A stretch of DNA of 53,909 bases from Pseudomonadota bacterium (GCA_018241325.1 JAFEEB010000040.1:22003-75911), one strand, 5' to 3'. Shown: positions 8,355-18,413, numbered from the stretch's first letter. Translations and numbers: made by a program. The notes: generated from the sequence alone by a model not told the origin.

Positions 8355-9779
8355 CGCGGCAGCGTCCTCCAGGCAGCGCACGTCCAGCAGCAGGCGCTCG
8401 TCCTGGATGCGGCCGATGACGGGCCGCGGCAGCTCGCGCAGGGCCGTGGCCAGTTCTTGCAGCGCACGGCCGGCGCCCCTTTTTTCGGCCGGTGCCATGG
8501 CCAGCCCCGCCGAGGGCAGGCGCTCGACGGGCAGCGAGCCGGAGCCGATCTGGCCGTGCAAGGCCACCACCTCGACGCCGAAGCGGGGTGCGAGCGCCGT
8601 CTGCACGATGGGCCGCAGCGCGTGTGCCGTGGCCTCGATGTCGGCCAGCGGGCGCGTGAGCAGGCGCAGCGTGGGCAGCTCCTGCGCCAGGCGCTCGGGG
8701 CGCAGGTACAGGCGCAGCGTGGCCTCCAGCGCGGCCAGCGGCAGCTTGCTCAGGCGCAGGGCGCGCTTGAGCGGGTGCTTGCGGATGCGCGCGATCAGGT
8801 CCTTGCGCCCGACGATGAGCCCGGCCTGCGGGCCGCCCAGCAGCTTGTCGCCGCTGAAGCTGACCACGTCGCAACCGGCGGCGAGCATCTGCCGTGGCGT
8901 GGGCTCGGCCGGCAAGCCCCAGGCCGTCATGTCGATCAGCGCGCCGCTGCCCAGGTCGGTGACCAGGGGCAGGCCATGTGTGCGGGCGATGGGAGCGAGC
9001 TCGGCCTCGGAGGCCGCCGCGGTAAAGCCCTGCACGGCGTAGTTGCTGGCATGCACCTTCATCAGCAGCGCGGTGCGGGCGGTGATGGCGCGCTCGTAGT
9101 CCTGGGGATGGGTGCGGTTGGTGGTGCCGACTTCGACCAGGCGCGCGCTGGCGCTCTTCATCACGTCGGGCATGCGAAAGGCGCCGCCGATCTCGACCAG
9201 CTCGCCGCGCGAGACGATGACCTCCTTGCGCGCGGCCAGCGCCGCCAGCGTCAGCAGTACGGCCGCGGCGTTGTTGTTGACCACGGTGGCGGCCTCGGCG
9301 CCGGTCAGCTCGCACAGCAGGGCTTCGATCAGGCTGTCGCGGTCGCCGCGTCCGCCGGTGGCCAGGTCGTATTCGAGGTTGTTGGGGCTGGCCATCAGGG
9401 CCTGCACCTGCGCCAGCGCGGCATCGGGCAGCAGCGCGCGGCCCAGGTTGGTGTGGATGACCGTGCCCGTGAGGTTGATGACGGCGCGCAGGCGCGGCGC
9501 CAGGCGCTGCTCGACGCGCCGCTCCAGGGTGCTTGCCAGGCGCTCCAGCGCCACGTCGTCCGCGGCCAGCATGCCGGCCCGCGCTTGCTGGCGCAGGTCG
9601 GCCAGCAGGGCCCGTGCTTCGGCGGCGATCAGGGTGTGGCCGTGCGCGGTCGTCAGGGCCTGGACTGATGGCGCGCGCAGCAGGCGGTCGACGGCGGGCA
9701 GTTGATCCGGTGTCGCGGCGGGCCGATCGGTGGGCTGGGCCGGCGAACCGTGAACCACGGATTCTTCGGGCCGCTTCAT
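8295..9779 (-). CDS. selA: L-seryl-tRNA(Sec) selenium transferase
   Basis: A 494-residue PLP enzyme, cytosolic, converting Ser-tRNA-Sec to Sec-tRNA-Sec with selenophosphate as donor. Visible motifs: INLTGTVIHTNLGRALL (about residues 100-116), EYDLATGGRGDRD, NNNAAAVLL, and SFSGDKLLGGPQAG, whose lysine should bind PLP. The ATG overlaps the fdhE stop by one base (TGATG). The final 19 residues fall within dispersed repeat family 2, so the C-terminal tail KRKQLPI is probably not ancestral. Selenophosphate must be made by SelD encoded elsewhere. Confidence 0.96.
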   Translation of the reverse strand: MKRPEESVVHGSPAQPTDRPAATPDQLPAVDRLLRAPSVQALTTAHGHTLIAAEARALLADLRQQARAGMLAADDVALERLASTLERRVEQRLAPRLRAVINLTGTVIHTNLGRALLPDAALAQVQALMASPNNLEYDLATGGRGDRDSLIEALLCELTGAEAATVVNNNAAAVLLTLAALAARKEVIVSRGELVEIGGAFRMPDVMKSASARLVEVGTTNRTHPQDYERAITARTALLMKVHASNYAVQGFTAAASEAELAPIARTHGLPLVTDLGSGALIDMTAWGLPAEPTPRQMLAAGCDVVSFSGDKLLGGPQAGLIVGRKDLIARIRKHPLKRALRLSKLPLAALEATLRLYLRPERLAQELPTLRLLTRPLADIEATAHALRPIVQTALAPRFGVEVVALHGQIGSGSLPVERLPSAGLAMAPAEKRGAGRALQELATALRELPRPVIGRIQDERLLLDVRCLEDAAAFSNQIGLLRLSNKRKQLPI

Positions 9780-10819
9780 CAGACGGGCTCCGGTTGCGGC
9801 GGTTCGCTGTCGCCGAACAGCAGCAGCAGGTTGGTGCCGTGGCGCTGGTAGCCGGCGTCGGACACCAGCAGATCGAGCGTGAGCGTGGCCAGGTCGTCGG
9901 CCATGGGCTCGACGTGCGCGTCGCGCTCCATGTGCACGATCTTGAGGTAGTGGCGGCAGGCCTCGCAGGTCTCGGCCTCGACGGCGGCGGGGGTGCTGGG
10001 CGCCTGGGCGTCGCCGGCGGCTTGCAGCGCCTGGTATTGAATGCCCTGGGCGCTGCCGCAGTGGCTGCAACACACCATCGGCGCGCGCCACTGGGCGTTG
10101 CACAGCGCGCAGTGCAGGAAGCGCTGGCCCTTGAAGCCCTGGCCCGACCGCGTGATGCTGGCGGTGGGCAGGCTGCCGCAGCAGGGGCAGTGCTGCGCGG
10201 GCGAGGCCGGCGGCGCAAGGGCCTTGAAGGCGTCGGGATGGGCCGCGGCGGTGGCCGCCAGCCACTGCGTCCAGTACAGCTGCAGGCCGGCGGCAATCAG
10301 CGGCGCTGCGGCCATGTCCAGTCCCAGCGTGATGCCGGCCAGCAAACGGTCGGCCTGTTGCTCCAGCGCTGCGTCGGGCAGGGCGATGACCGCTTCAACG
10401 GTGGCGCGCGCGGGGCTGTCGGCGGGCAGGCGCTGCAACACCTGCGCCAGGGCCGCGCGCCACTCGGTGCGCCAGGAGGCCGCGCGCGCCAGCGCGTGGG
10501 GGGCCAGGGGCGGCTGGCCGCTTTCAAGGGCGCCGGCGAGGGCGTCGGCACCCAGTGGCGTGACGGCGGGACTGGCCTGCGCGCGTTCGTGCAGGGCCTC
10601 GCACACCAGCGCCATCAGCAGCAGATAGTCGCGCAGCGCGTGGCCGGCGGCCAATTGGCGCAGGCGCAGCGCACGCTCGGCAAACAGCGTGGCCGGCTTG
10701 GGGGCAATGAAGGATGGGGTATCGAGGCCCGCGCGCAAGACGATTTGCTCGGGCGAGGGCAGCTCGGAAGATTTGGATTGAGTGGTCAAGGCAAGAGAAA
10801 CGGCCGCCGATGCGGGCAC
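9779..10819 (-). CDS. fdhE: Formate dehydrogenase accessory protein FdhE
   Basis: A 346-residue cytosolic protein needed for respiratory formate dehydrogenase activity, thought to act on the redox state or maturation of the enzyme before Tat export. The C-terminal half contains the four CxxC motifs of the family: CPCCGSLP, CALCNAQW, CSHCG and CEACRHY, suited to bind metal. The N-terminal half is helical. It lies 32 bp after the gamma subunit gene and overlaps selA by one base, so it belongs to the same transcription unit. Confidence 0.93.
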   Translation of the reverse strand: MPASAAVSLALTTQSKSSELPSPEQIVLRAGLDTPSFIAPKPATLFAERALRLRQLAAGHALRDYLLLMALVCEALHERAQASPAVTPLGADALAGALESGQPPLAPHALARAASWRTEWRAALAQVLQRLPADSPARATVEAVIALPDAALEQQADRLLAGITLGLDMAAAPLIAAGLQLYWTQWLAATAAAHPDAFKALAPPASPAQHCPCCGSLPTASITRSGQGFKGQRFLHCALCNAQWRAPMVCCSHCGSAQGIQYQALQAAGDAQAPSTPAAVEAETCEACRHYLKIVHMERDAHVEPMADDLATLTLDLLVSDAGYQRHGTNLLLLFGDSEPPQPEPV

Positions 10820-10851
10820 CGGCCGGCCGTGGAACGAGGGTTAATACAGCA

Positions 10852-11499
10852 TCACTTGGGTTGTGCCTTGGCCGAGCGGCCCTGCATCTGGTCACGGTAC
10901 CACAGCGGGTGGTGGTGGCGCGCCCAGCCGGCGCTGACGGTGCCGCGCGTCATGGCCTGCACGGTGCCCTTGACCCAGATGGCGGCATAGGCGTGCACGA
11001 CGACCGTGAGCACCAGGCCAAAAGCCGCCAGCGCGTGCAGCACCACGGCGATGCGTTGCAGCCAGATCGGCACGCTGGGCGCGAACCAGGCCTGCCAGAA
11101 CAGCGCGCCGGTGACCAGCAGCACGATCAGGCACAGGGCGAACAGCCAGAACACCAGCTTCTGCCCGCCGTTGTACTTGCCGACGGGCGGCATGTGCGCG
11201 GCATTGCCCTCGGACACCAGCTTGCCCGCCGAGCCCAGCCAGGCGGAGTCTTCCTTGCGCCAGATGTTGGCGCCCACAAAGGCAAGGAACAGGCCCAGGA
11301 ACAGCACGAACATGGCAATGCCCAGGTAGGGGTGCAGGATGCGCGCCCATTGCGGGCCACCGACCAGCGCCGTCAGCCAGAACAGCGCCGGGTGAAACAG
11401 CGCGAAGCCCGAGACGGCCGCCAGCACGAAGCAGGTGACCACGGCCCAATGGTTGGACCGCTGGCCGGCGCTGTAGCGCTGCAGTTGGAGCTTTTTCAT
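10852..11499 (-). CDS. fdnI: Formate dehydrogenase gamma subunit (cytochrome b556)
   Basis: A 215-residue inner-membrane di-haem cytochrome b that anchors the enzyme and passes electrons to quinone. Four hydrophobic segments are seen (for example [75 protein letters not shown]), with candidate haem histidines at the ends ([28 protein letters not shown]). Length matches E. coli FdnI (217). The ATG at 11499 overlaps the beta-subunit stop by 4 bp. Confidence 0.92.
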   Translation of the reverse strand: MKKLQLQRYSAGQRSNHWAVVTCFVLAAVSGFALFHPALFWLTALVGGPQWARILHPYLGIAMFVLFLGLFLAFVGANIWRKEDSAWLGSAGKLVSEGNAAHMPPVGKYNGGQKLVFWLFALCLIVLLVTGALFWQAWFAPSVPIWLQRIAVVLHALAAFGLVLTVVVHAYAAIWVKGTVQAMTRGTVSAGWARHHHPLWYRDQMQGRSAKAQPK

Positions 11500-12410
11500 C
11501 GCGGCTCTCCTTGGGTGCTGTCTTGCGCCTCGGCCGCGGCCGCGGCTTCGTCCTCGTCCGACACTTCCAGCGGGCCCTTGCGCAAGTAATGGAACCACCC
11601 GGCAAACGCGGCACCGGCCATGACGGCCAGGCCGACGGGCTTGGACACGCCTTTCCACAGCGACACCCAGGGGCTGATGCTGGGGTTGGCGGGCAGGCCC
11701 GTCAGCGCCGGCTGGTCGGCGTGCTTGAGGACGTACATGACGTGCGTGCCGCCCACGCCGGCCGGGTTGTACAGGCCCGCGTTCTTGAAGCCGCGCTCCT
11801 GCAGGTCGGCCGCACGCTGCTCGGCGTAGGTCACCATGTCGTCTTTGGGGCCGAAGGTGATGGCGCCGGTGGGGCAGGCCTTGACGCAGGAGGGCTCCAG
11901 GCCCACGCCCACGCGGTCGGAGCACAGCGTGCACTTGTAGACCTTGTTGTCCACCGGGTTCATGCGCGGGATGTCGAAGGGGCAGCCCTTGATGCAATAG
12001 CCGCAGCCGATGCAGTGCTCGCTGATGAAATCCACGATGCCGTTGGCGTACTTGACGATGGCGCCGGGCGAAGGGCAGGCCTTGAGGCAACCCGGGTCGG
12101 CGCAGTGCATGCAGCCGTCTTTGCGGATCAGCCATTCGAGGTGGTTGGGTTCGGGCTCGACCTCGTAGAAGCGCATCAGCGTCCACGACTGCGCTGTCAG
12201 GTCCATCGGGTTGGTGTACACGCCGACGTTGGTGCCCACCTCGTCGCGCAGGTCGTTCCACTCCATGCACGCCACCTGGCAGGCCTTGCAGCCGATGCAC
12301 TTGGACACGTCGATGAGCTTGGCGACCTCGGGCACGTGCGAGCGTGCCTGCGGGGGCGGGGTGGTGGTGGCCGAGCGGGCGAGCACGTCTTGGGTTTGCA
12401 GACTGGACAT
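11496..12410 (-). CDS. fdxH: Formate dehydrogenase beta subunit (4x[4Fe-4S])
   Basis: A 304-residue electron-transfer subunit on the periplasmic face. Four cysteine clusters can be read: [11 protein letters not shown] (about residues 38-48), [24 protein letters not shown] and [20 protein letters not shown], which together coordinate four [4Fe-4S] clusters. A single membrane helix near residues 260-275 ([18 protein letters not shown]) and an acidic C-terminal tail follow. Length is close to E. coli FdnH (294). The 85 bp between it and the alpha gene are largely filled by a repeat with a hairpin. Confidence 0.95.
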   Translation of the reverse strand: MSSLQTQDVLARSATTTPPPQARSHVPEVAKLIDVSKCIGCKACQVACMEWNDLRDEVGTNVGVYTNPMDLTAQSWTLMRFYEVEPEPNHLEWLIRKDGCMHCADPGCLKACPSPGAIVKYANGIVDFISEHCIGCGYCIKGCPFDIPRMNPVDNKVYKCTLCSDRVGVGLEPSCVKACPTGAITFGPKDDMVTYAEQRAADLQERGFKNAGLYNPAGVGGTHVMYVLKHADQPALTGLPANPSISPWVSLWKGVSKPVGLAVMAGAAFAGWFHYLRKGPLEVSDEDEAAAAAEAQDSTQGEPR

Positions 12411-12420
12411 GGTCAGGCCT

Positions 12421-12488
12421 CCCGCCGGGCCGCCCCAAGGCGGGCCTGCGCCCCCTCGGGGGGCAGCGAACGAAGTGAGCGTGGGGGC
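12421..12488 (-). repeat. GC-rich hairpin repeat between fdnG and fdxH
   Basis: On the minus strand it reads GCCCCCACGCTCACTTCG, then a hairpin CCCCC-CGA-GGGGG, then paired GGCCCGCC/GGGCGGCC segments. The opening is reminiscent of repeat family 1 (GCCCCCAGTCTCC...TCGCTGC). I believe elements with this GTGAGC...TGGGGGC end are common between genes in Comamonadaceae (recalled, not looked up). It starts 7 bp after the fdnG stop, inside an operon, so it is transcribed. Confidence 0.6.
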
Positions 12489-12495
12489 ATCATGT

Positions 12496-15400
12496 TTACA
12501 CCTTCTCGATGTTGACGAGGAACGCCTTGAACTCCGGCGTCTGCGAGTTGGCGTCTCCCACGAAGGGCGTCAGCGTGTTGGCGAGATAGCCGTTCTTGGT
12601 CTGCCCCTTGAAGCCCCAGTGGAAGGGAATGCCCACCAGGTGCACCTTCTGGTCGTTGACGTCCCAGGGCTTGATGCGCTTGGTGACCACCGCCTTGGTG
12701 ACGATGTGCCCGCGGTTGCTGCTGACCTTGACGCTGTCGCCGTGCCGGATGCCCTTTTCCTTGGCCAGCTCCTCGCTGATCTCGACGAAGGACTCGGGCT
12801 GGATGATGGCGTTGAGCCGCGCGTGCTTGGTCCAGGTGTGGAAGTGCTCGGTCAGGCGGTAGGTGGTGGCCGAGTAGGGGAACTCCTCCTTCTTGCCGAA
12901 GGCGTCCATGTCGCTCTTGAACACCCGGGCGCAGGGGTTGCTCAGCGCCTTGGGGTTGTCCGGGTGCAGCGGGTTCACGCCGATGGGCGTCTCGAAGGGT
13001 TCGTAGTGCTCGGGGAAGGGGCCCTCGGCCATGCCGATGGCATGCAGTCGCGCCACGCCCTCGGGGTTCATGATGAAGGAGCCCATGCCCATTTCGGGCG
13101 CGGCCGTCGGCATCATGTCGGGGATGTCGGCGCCGGTCCAGGTCTTGCCGTTCCAGTACTCGTACTTCTTGTTGGGCGCCCAGGGCTTGCCGCTGGGGTC
13201 GGCGCTGGCGCGGTTGTACAGGATGCGCCGGTTGGCCGGCCACGAAAAGCCGAAGTTCTGGTACACGCCCAGGCCCGTCGGGTCGTTCAGGCTGCGCCGC
13301 GCGGTCATGTTGCCGGCCTCGGTCCAGGCGCCGGAGTAAAGCCAGTTGCCGCAGGCGGTGGAGCCGTCGTCGCGCAGCATCGCAAAGCCGGGCAACTGCT
13401 GGCCGGCCTTGACCAGCACCGCCCGTGGGGCCGTGGGGTTGGCGGGGTCGGCCGGGGCCAGCACGTCGGCCAGGGCCTTGCCGTTGATCTCGCGCAGCAG
13501 CTCGGTCGAGGAGGGTTCCTTGGGCTGCACGTAGTCCCAGGCCAGGTTGGCGATCGCATCCGGAAACGCGCCGCCCTCCTTGGCGTACATCTCGCGCAGC
13601 TTGACGAACAGCAGCGCCATGATCTCCGAGTCGACCTTGGCCTCGCCCGGCAGGGCGATGGACGCTTCCTTCCAGATCGCCACGCGGCTGGAGTTGGTCA
13701 GGCTGCCTTCTTCCTCGGCAAAGCAGTTGCTCGGCAGGCGGAACACCTCGGTCTGGATGGTCTCGGGCTTGGCGTCGTTGAAGGGCCCGAAGTTCTGCCA
13801 GAAATCGGCCGTCTCGGTCTCGAGCGGATCGATGACGACCAGATACTTCAGCTTGGCCAGCGCCGCCGACAGCTTGTTCTTGTTGGGCACCGTGGCCAGG
13901 GGGTTGAAGCCCTGCGATAAAAAGCCGGTCATCTTGCCCTGGTGCATCAGCTCGAACAGGTGCATGGCGTCGAAGCCGCCTTCCAGTTTGGGCACCCAGT
14001 CGTAGCAGAAGTTGTTCTCCGGCGTGGCCGCCTTGCCGAAGTAGGACTTCATCAGGCTGTTGAAAAAGCGCGGGAAATTGCTCCAGTAATTGAACTGATT
14101 GGGCCGCATGGGCTTGGGCGTGCAGCGCTTCAGGTACTTTTCGTACGTGTCGTCGCCGTCCATCGGGGCGCTGAGATAGCCCGAGAACACCTCGGCGTAG
14201 GCGTTCATGTCGGTCACGCCCTGCACGTTGGAGTGCCCGCGCAGCGCGTTGACACCGCCGCCCGGCCGGCCGATGTTGCCCAGCAAAAGCTGGATCATGG
14301 CCATGGTACGGATGTTCTGGCTGCCCACGGTGTGCTGCGTCCAGCCCAGCGCATACAGGATGGTGCTGGTCTTGTCGGGCGCGGACATCTCGCCCAGCAT
14401 CTCGCACACCTTCAGGAACTTGTCCTTGGGCGTGCCGCAGATCTTGCTGACCATCTCCGGCGTGTAGCGGCTGTAGTGCTTCTTGAGCTGCTGCATGACG
14501 CAGGCCGGATCCTGCATGGTGTCGTCGACCAGAACGTAGCCGTTCTCGTCCAGCTGGTAGCCCCAGGTGGACTTGTCGTACTTGCGCTTGGCTTCGTCGT
14601 AGCCGCTGAACAGGCCGTTCTCGATGCCGTAGCCGGGCTTGGTCAGGAACGTCGCGTCGGTGTTGAACTTGACGTAGTCGTGGTGGATTTTGTCGTTGGA
14701 CAAAAGCCAGTTGATGACCCCACCCAAGAAGGCGATGTCGGTGCCGTTGCGAATCGGCGCGTAGAAGTCGGCCACCGCCGAGGTGCGATTGAAGCGCGGA
14801 TCGACCGAGATCAGCTTGGCCTTGCGCTTTTCCATCGCCTCCACCACCCACTTGAAGCCGACGGGGTGGGCTTCGGCGGCATTGCCGCCCATGACGAGAA
14901 CGAGATCCGTGTTGCGGATGTCGGTCCACGAGTTGGTCATCGCTCCGCGACCGAAAGTCGGGCCCAGACTGGACACCGTCGGCGCGTGTCAGACGCGTGC
15001 TTGTGTATCGATCCCCACCATCCCCAAGCCGCGCGCCACCTTCACCGTGAGGTAGCTGGACTCGTTGGAGGACGAACTGCACATCAGAAAGCCGGTGGTC
15101 GTCCAGCGGTTGACGGTGGTGCCTGCGGCGTTCTTGGTCTGGAAGTTGGCGTCGCGGTCGGCCTTCATCCGCTTGGCGATGCGCGTGATGGCCTCGTCCC
15201 AGCTGATGCGCTTCCAGTCCTTGCTGCCGGGCTCGCGCACGGCGGGGTACTTGACCCGGCCGGGCGAGTTGATCATGTCCATGACCCCCGAGCCCTTGGG
15301 ACACAGCGAGCCGCGGCTGACGGGGTTGTCCGGGTCGCCCTCGATGTGGATGACCCGCTCGTGCACATTTTTGGCCTCGTCGCCCAGCTTGTAGATGAGC

Positions 15401-15576
15401 ATGCCGCAACTGACCGAGCAATACGGACAGATGCTGTGCGAAACGGTGGCGTGGGTGAGCTTGAATGCGCGCGTCTCGGCCAGCGCGGCCGTGGGCGAAA
15501 AGCCCAGCGCCACCAGGCTCGATGCGGCCAAGCCAGCCCCGCTCACGCGGAAAAACTGGCGTCGGTTCATGTCCAT
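12496..15576 (-). CDS. fdnG: Formate dehydrogenase-N type alpha subunit, selenocysteine-containing
   Basis: A 1026-residue Mo-bisMGD enzyme oxidising formate to CO2 in the periplasm. The frame is continuous only if the TGA at 14989-14991 is read as selenocysteine; this is residue 196, the position of Sec in E. coli FdnG. The context [21 protein letters not shown] is the family's active site. The N-terminus [13 protein letters not shown] is a twin-arginine (Tat) signal, followed by [10 protein letters not shown], the [4Fe-4S] cysteine motif (about residues 50-60). I start at 15576 because GAGGAG lies 7 bases upstream; the ATG at 15597 has none. Electrons go to FdxH and FdnI. Maturation needs selA, selB, selC and fdhE, all downstream in the same orientation, plus molybdenum cofactor genes at 30-45 kb. 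Confidence 0.96.
14950..14991 (-). promoter_or_regulatory. Sec UGA codon and bacterial SECIS hairpin in fdnG
   Basis: The UGA is at 14991-14989. After it, 18 bases lead to a pentaloop AGTCT (14970-14966) closed by CC/GG and further G-T and G-C pairs. In E. coli fdnG/fdhF the loop GGTCT is also 18 bases after the UGA, and its G-U pair is what SelB recognises. The stem here is imperfect (one T-C mismatch), as in natural bacterial SECIS elements. Based on visual folding only. Confidence 0.85.
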
Positions 15577-15807
15577 GGACGGTCTCCTCGTTGCCATGCA
15601 CCGCGCGAAGCCCGACGTGCGCCTCCCGTCGGATGCATTGCGCCACAGTCTAGACCCAGCTCGAGGGTCGGTGACTCAGGTAAACCCTGAAGCGAACGGT
15701 CGTGCAGGCATTGTGAGCGTCTCGCTTGATGCAGCGCATACCCGAGGAGCGTTGGCGCGCGCGTCAATAATGCAGACCCCGAAGAATCGAGCAGCAAGGA
15801 GCTTGAA

Positions 15808-16566
15808 ATGCAGATCAAAGGCAATGTATTCATCGTCACGGGTGGCGCATCCGGCTTGGGCGAGGGAACCGCCCGCATGCTGGCGAGCGCCGGGGGCAAG
15901 GTCGTGATTGCCGACATGCAGGCCGACAAGGGCGAAACGGTGGCGCGCGAACTGGGCGGCGCTTTCGTCCAATGCGACGTGAGCAGCGAAGCGGACGGCC
16001 TAGCCGTCGTGGCCAAGGCGACGTCGCTGGGCAGGCTCGCGGGCCTCGTCAACTGCGCCGGCATCGCTCCGGCGGAAAAGACCGTGGGCAAGAGCGGTCC
16101 GCACAAGCTGGACGTTTACACGCGCACCATCATGGTCAACCTGGTGGGCTCGTTCAACATGATCCGGCTGGCCGCCGACGCGATGAGCCGCAACGAGCCG
16201 GAGGCCACGGGCGAGCGCGGCGTGCTGATCTCGACGGCCAGCATCGCAGCCTACGACGGACAGATCGGACAGGCGGCGTATGCGGCCAGCAAGGGTGGGG
16301 TGGTGGGAATGACCTTGCCCATTGCGCGCGACCTGGCACGCAGCGGCATCCGCAACATGACCATCGCGCCCGGCATCTTTGGCACGCCGATGCTGTTCGG
16401 CATGCCCAAGGAGGTGCAGGACGCGCTGGCCGCTGGCGTGCCCTTCCCGAGCCGCCTGGGAACCCCCGAGGACTATGCGAAGCTGGTGCGCCACATCCTT
16501 GAGAACGACATGCTCAATGGCGAGGTGATTCGCCTGGATGGCGCCATTCGGCTGGCGCCGAAGTGA
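15808..16566 (+). CDS. SDR-family dehydrogenase, 3-hydroxyacyl-CoA dehydrogenase type II-like
   Basis: A 252-residue classical short-chain dehydrogenase. NAD-binding [10 protein letters not shown] (residues 11-20) and the DMQ acidic end of the second strand favour NAD over NADP. NCAGIAP and the catalytic Ser ([10 protein letters not shown]), Tyr and Lys (YAASKGG) are present. The overall pattern, including [12 protein letters not shown] and [12 protein letters not shown], matches the 17-beta-HSD10 / 3-hydroxy-2-methylbutyryl-CoA dehydrogenase group, which oxidises short 3-hydroxyacyl-CoAs. AAGGAG precedes the ATG. It is divergent from fdnG across 231 bp in which I see no convincing promoter. 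It may serve the pathway fed by the ABC transporter downstream. Confidence 0.85.
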   Translation: MQIKGNVFIVTGGASGLGEGTARMLASAGGKVVIADMQADKGETVARELGGAFVQCDVSSEADGLAVVAKATSLGRLAGLVNCAGIAPAEKTVGKSGPHKLDVYTRTIMVNLVGSFNMIRLAADAMSRNEPEATGERGVLISTASIAAYDGQIGQAAYAASKGGVVGMTLPIARDLARSGIRNMTIAPGIFGTPMLFGMPKEVQDALAAGVPFPSRLGTPEDYAKLVRHILENDMLNGEVIRLDGAIRLAPK

Positions 16567-16875
16567 GCGTGAAATCGGCGTCGGGTTGGATGACCCCGGG
16601 CGCGCCAAGCCTTACACACGCCTGACAAATCGTTGGGCAAACAGCTGATTTTGTTCAGGGTTTTCGAGCTTTCGTTGTGGACTTGCGCAGGCGTACATTC
16701 AGCAATACATCATGACTTGACCTGATGGGCGGGTGCCCGATCCGCCTCGAATGGGTTGCTGCAATGGTGCGGTTTCGGTTGGCTTGGCAGCCTTGTTTGG
16801 CACGCCAGGCATACGGGGCAGCGTTGGGCGCTGCATCGCAACCGGTTCACGAAGTCACGAAAGGAGACTGTCAAT
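16567..16875 (+). other. 309-bp intergenic region upstream of ABC transporter operon
   Basis: No ORF, tRNA or long repeat is supported here. A weak promoter-like pair TTGCGC ... 17 bases ... TACATC can be read near 16684-16712, and a small GGGC/GCCC hairpin near 16727. AAGGAGA at its end is the ribosome-binding site for the binding-protein gene. Regulation is likely to lie here but no operator is convincing. Confidence 0.4.
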
Positions 16876-18240
16876 ATGTCCAAATCAGAGTTCGAACAAC
16901 AGAGCGCGTTTGCGCTGTCCCGTCGCGGTGCACTGAAACGGGGGGCGCAGGCAGCCGGCGCCTCCGTGCTGGCCAGCGTGGGTGGGGTGCAGTGGGCGTT
17001 TGCCGCTGACAAGCCCGCCATGGGTACCTGGCCTGCGGGCTCGCAGGGTGACACGGTGTACATCGGCGCGGCGGTGCCGTTGACCGGCACCTATGCGGTG
17101 CAAGGCGCCGACGAGCTGAAGGGCTGGGAACTGGCCGTGGAGCACATGAACACGGATCACCCGTTGATGAAAAAGATCGCGCCCAAGATCAGCAAGGGCG
17201 TGCTCGGCAAGAAGGTGGCGCTGGTTTCGGCCGACTCGGCGGCCAAGCCCAACCAGGCGGTGCAATCGATCCAGACCTTCATCAACCAAAACAAGATCAT
17301 CCTGGCCACCGGCTCGACCTCGTCGGCCGTGGCCGTGGCGCTGAACAAGTTCTGCGACCGCGAAAAACTCATGTACATGCCCGGCATCTCGGGCTCGAAC
17401 GACACCACCGGCAAGGACTGCGTGCGCTACGGCTTTCGTCAGGGGTATTTCGGCGAGATGGCAGCCAATTCCATCGGCCCGATCCTGGTCAAGACTTTTG
17501 GCAAGAACCGCAAGATGGCGTTCATGACGCCGGACTACACCTACGGTCACACGACGACGGCGTCGACCGAAAAGTATCTGAAGGAAAAGGGCGGCTGGAC
17601 GACGGTGACCAACCAGGTCTCGCCGCTGGGCACGCAGGATTTCAGCCAGTACCTGACCAACATCGCCAACTCAGGCGCCGAGTTTCTGATGAACGTCAAC
17701 TGGGGCCGCGACGCCATCCTGTCGAGCCAGCAGGCCAAGCAGTTCGGCCTGCTGCCCAAGATGACCCTGGTGCTGCCCTACCAGATCCCGTTCTTCGCCA
17801 AGGAAGCCGGGGTCGACATCAGCGAAGGCGTGTTTGCCGCCACCGAATTCTGGTGGGAACTGGAAGACAAGTATCCGATGGTCAAGGAGTTCGTCGACGC
17901 CTTCCGCAAGAAGTACGGCTACGCCCCGGAGTGGGGGGCTGAAAATGCCTACGTCAGTTTTGCCCACTGGGCGCGGATGGTGACCGAGGCGGGGAGCTTT
18001 TATCCGCCCGACGTCATCAAGCAGTGGGAGAAGGGCGAGAAGATGCCGTCGCTGTTTGGCGACGTCTATTACCGGCCCGAGGATCACCAGTGCGTGCGCC
18101 CGGTGTTCGTCGTTCGCGGCAAGGCCAAGAAGGACATGAAGAACCCCGAGGACTTCTGGACGGTGGTCGACATGCAGAAGGGCGAGGACGTGATCCAGTC
18201 GCCCACGGCCTTCGGCTGCAAGCTCGGCAGCTACACCTGA
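16876..18240 (+). CDS. ABC transporter substrate-binding protein (Leu/Ile/Val-type, HAAT family)
   Basis: A 454-residue periplasmic binding protein. The leader contains SRRGALKRGAQAAGASVLAS, a twin-arginine-like signal, ending near AFA-AD (about residue 43). The mature part starts VYIGAAVPLTGTYAVQG, typical of type I periplasmic binding proteins, and has the LATGSTSSAVAVALNKFC and GVFAATEFWWELEDKYP segments. Ligands of such proteins range from branched amino acids to amides, urea and aromatic acids; the specificity cannot be read here. AAGGAGA precedes the ATG. It heads an operon with two permeases and two ATPases. A 173-bp gap with a small GATCGG/CCGATC stem follows, which may lower downstream expression. 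Confidence 0.88.
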   Translation: MSKSEFEQQSAFALSRRGALKRGAQAAGASVLASVGGVQWAFAADKPAMGTWPAGSQGDTVYIGAAVPLTGTYAVQGADELKGWELAVEHMNTDHPLMKKIAPKISKGVLGKKVALVSADSAAKPNQAVQSIQTFINQNKIILATGSTSSAVAVALNKFCDREKLMYMPGISGSNDTTGKDCVRYGFRQGYFGEMAANSIGPILVKTFGKNRKMAFMTPDYTYGHTTTASTEKYLKEKGGWTTVTNQVSPLGTQDFSQYLTNIANSGAEFLMNVNWGRDAILSSQQAKQFGLLPKMTLVLPYQIPFFAKEAGVDISEGVFAATEFWWELEDKYPMVKEFVDAFRKKYGYAPEWGAENAYVSFAHWARMVTEAGSFYPPDVIKQWEKGEKMPSLFGDVYYRPEDHQCVRPVFVVRGKAKKDMKNPEDFWTVVDMQKGEDVIQSPTAFGCKLGSYT

Positions 18241-18413
18241 TCTTCAGCCGGATCTCATCGTCCGCACCGGCGCGGGCGATGGGCTTGGCTGTGTCGGCCC
18301 GTCTTGCCAGGCGGCAGGGCTGTGCGTGATCGGTCGCTGTTGGGCCGATCGCCGCTCCCCATTCGACACTTGCATGACATTCATTTCACCAACCAGCATC
18401 AGGACGGTCGCGC

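Noticed and set aside
14989-14991. fdnG as a pseudogene broken by a stop codon
   Set aside because: The TGA is at the Sec position, has a SECIS-like hairpin, and the Sec machinery is adjacent.
12413-15646. 1077-codon open frame in another frame of the fdnG strand
   Set aside because: It runs through fdnG, the repeat and the fdnG upstream region without any family motif; composition is typical of a shadow frame.
18241-18413. Small RNA or riboswitch between the binding protein and livH
   Set aside because: Only a 6-bp GATCGG/CCGATC stem is visible; nothing matches a known riboswitch core.
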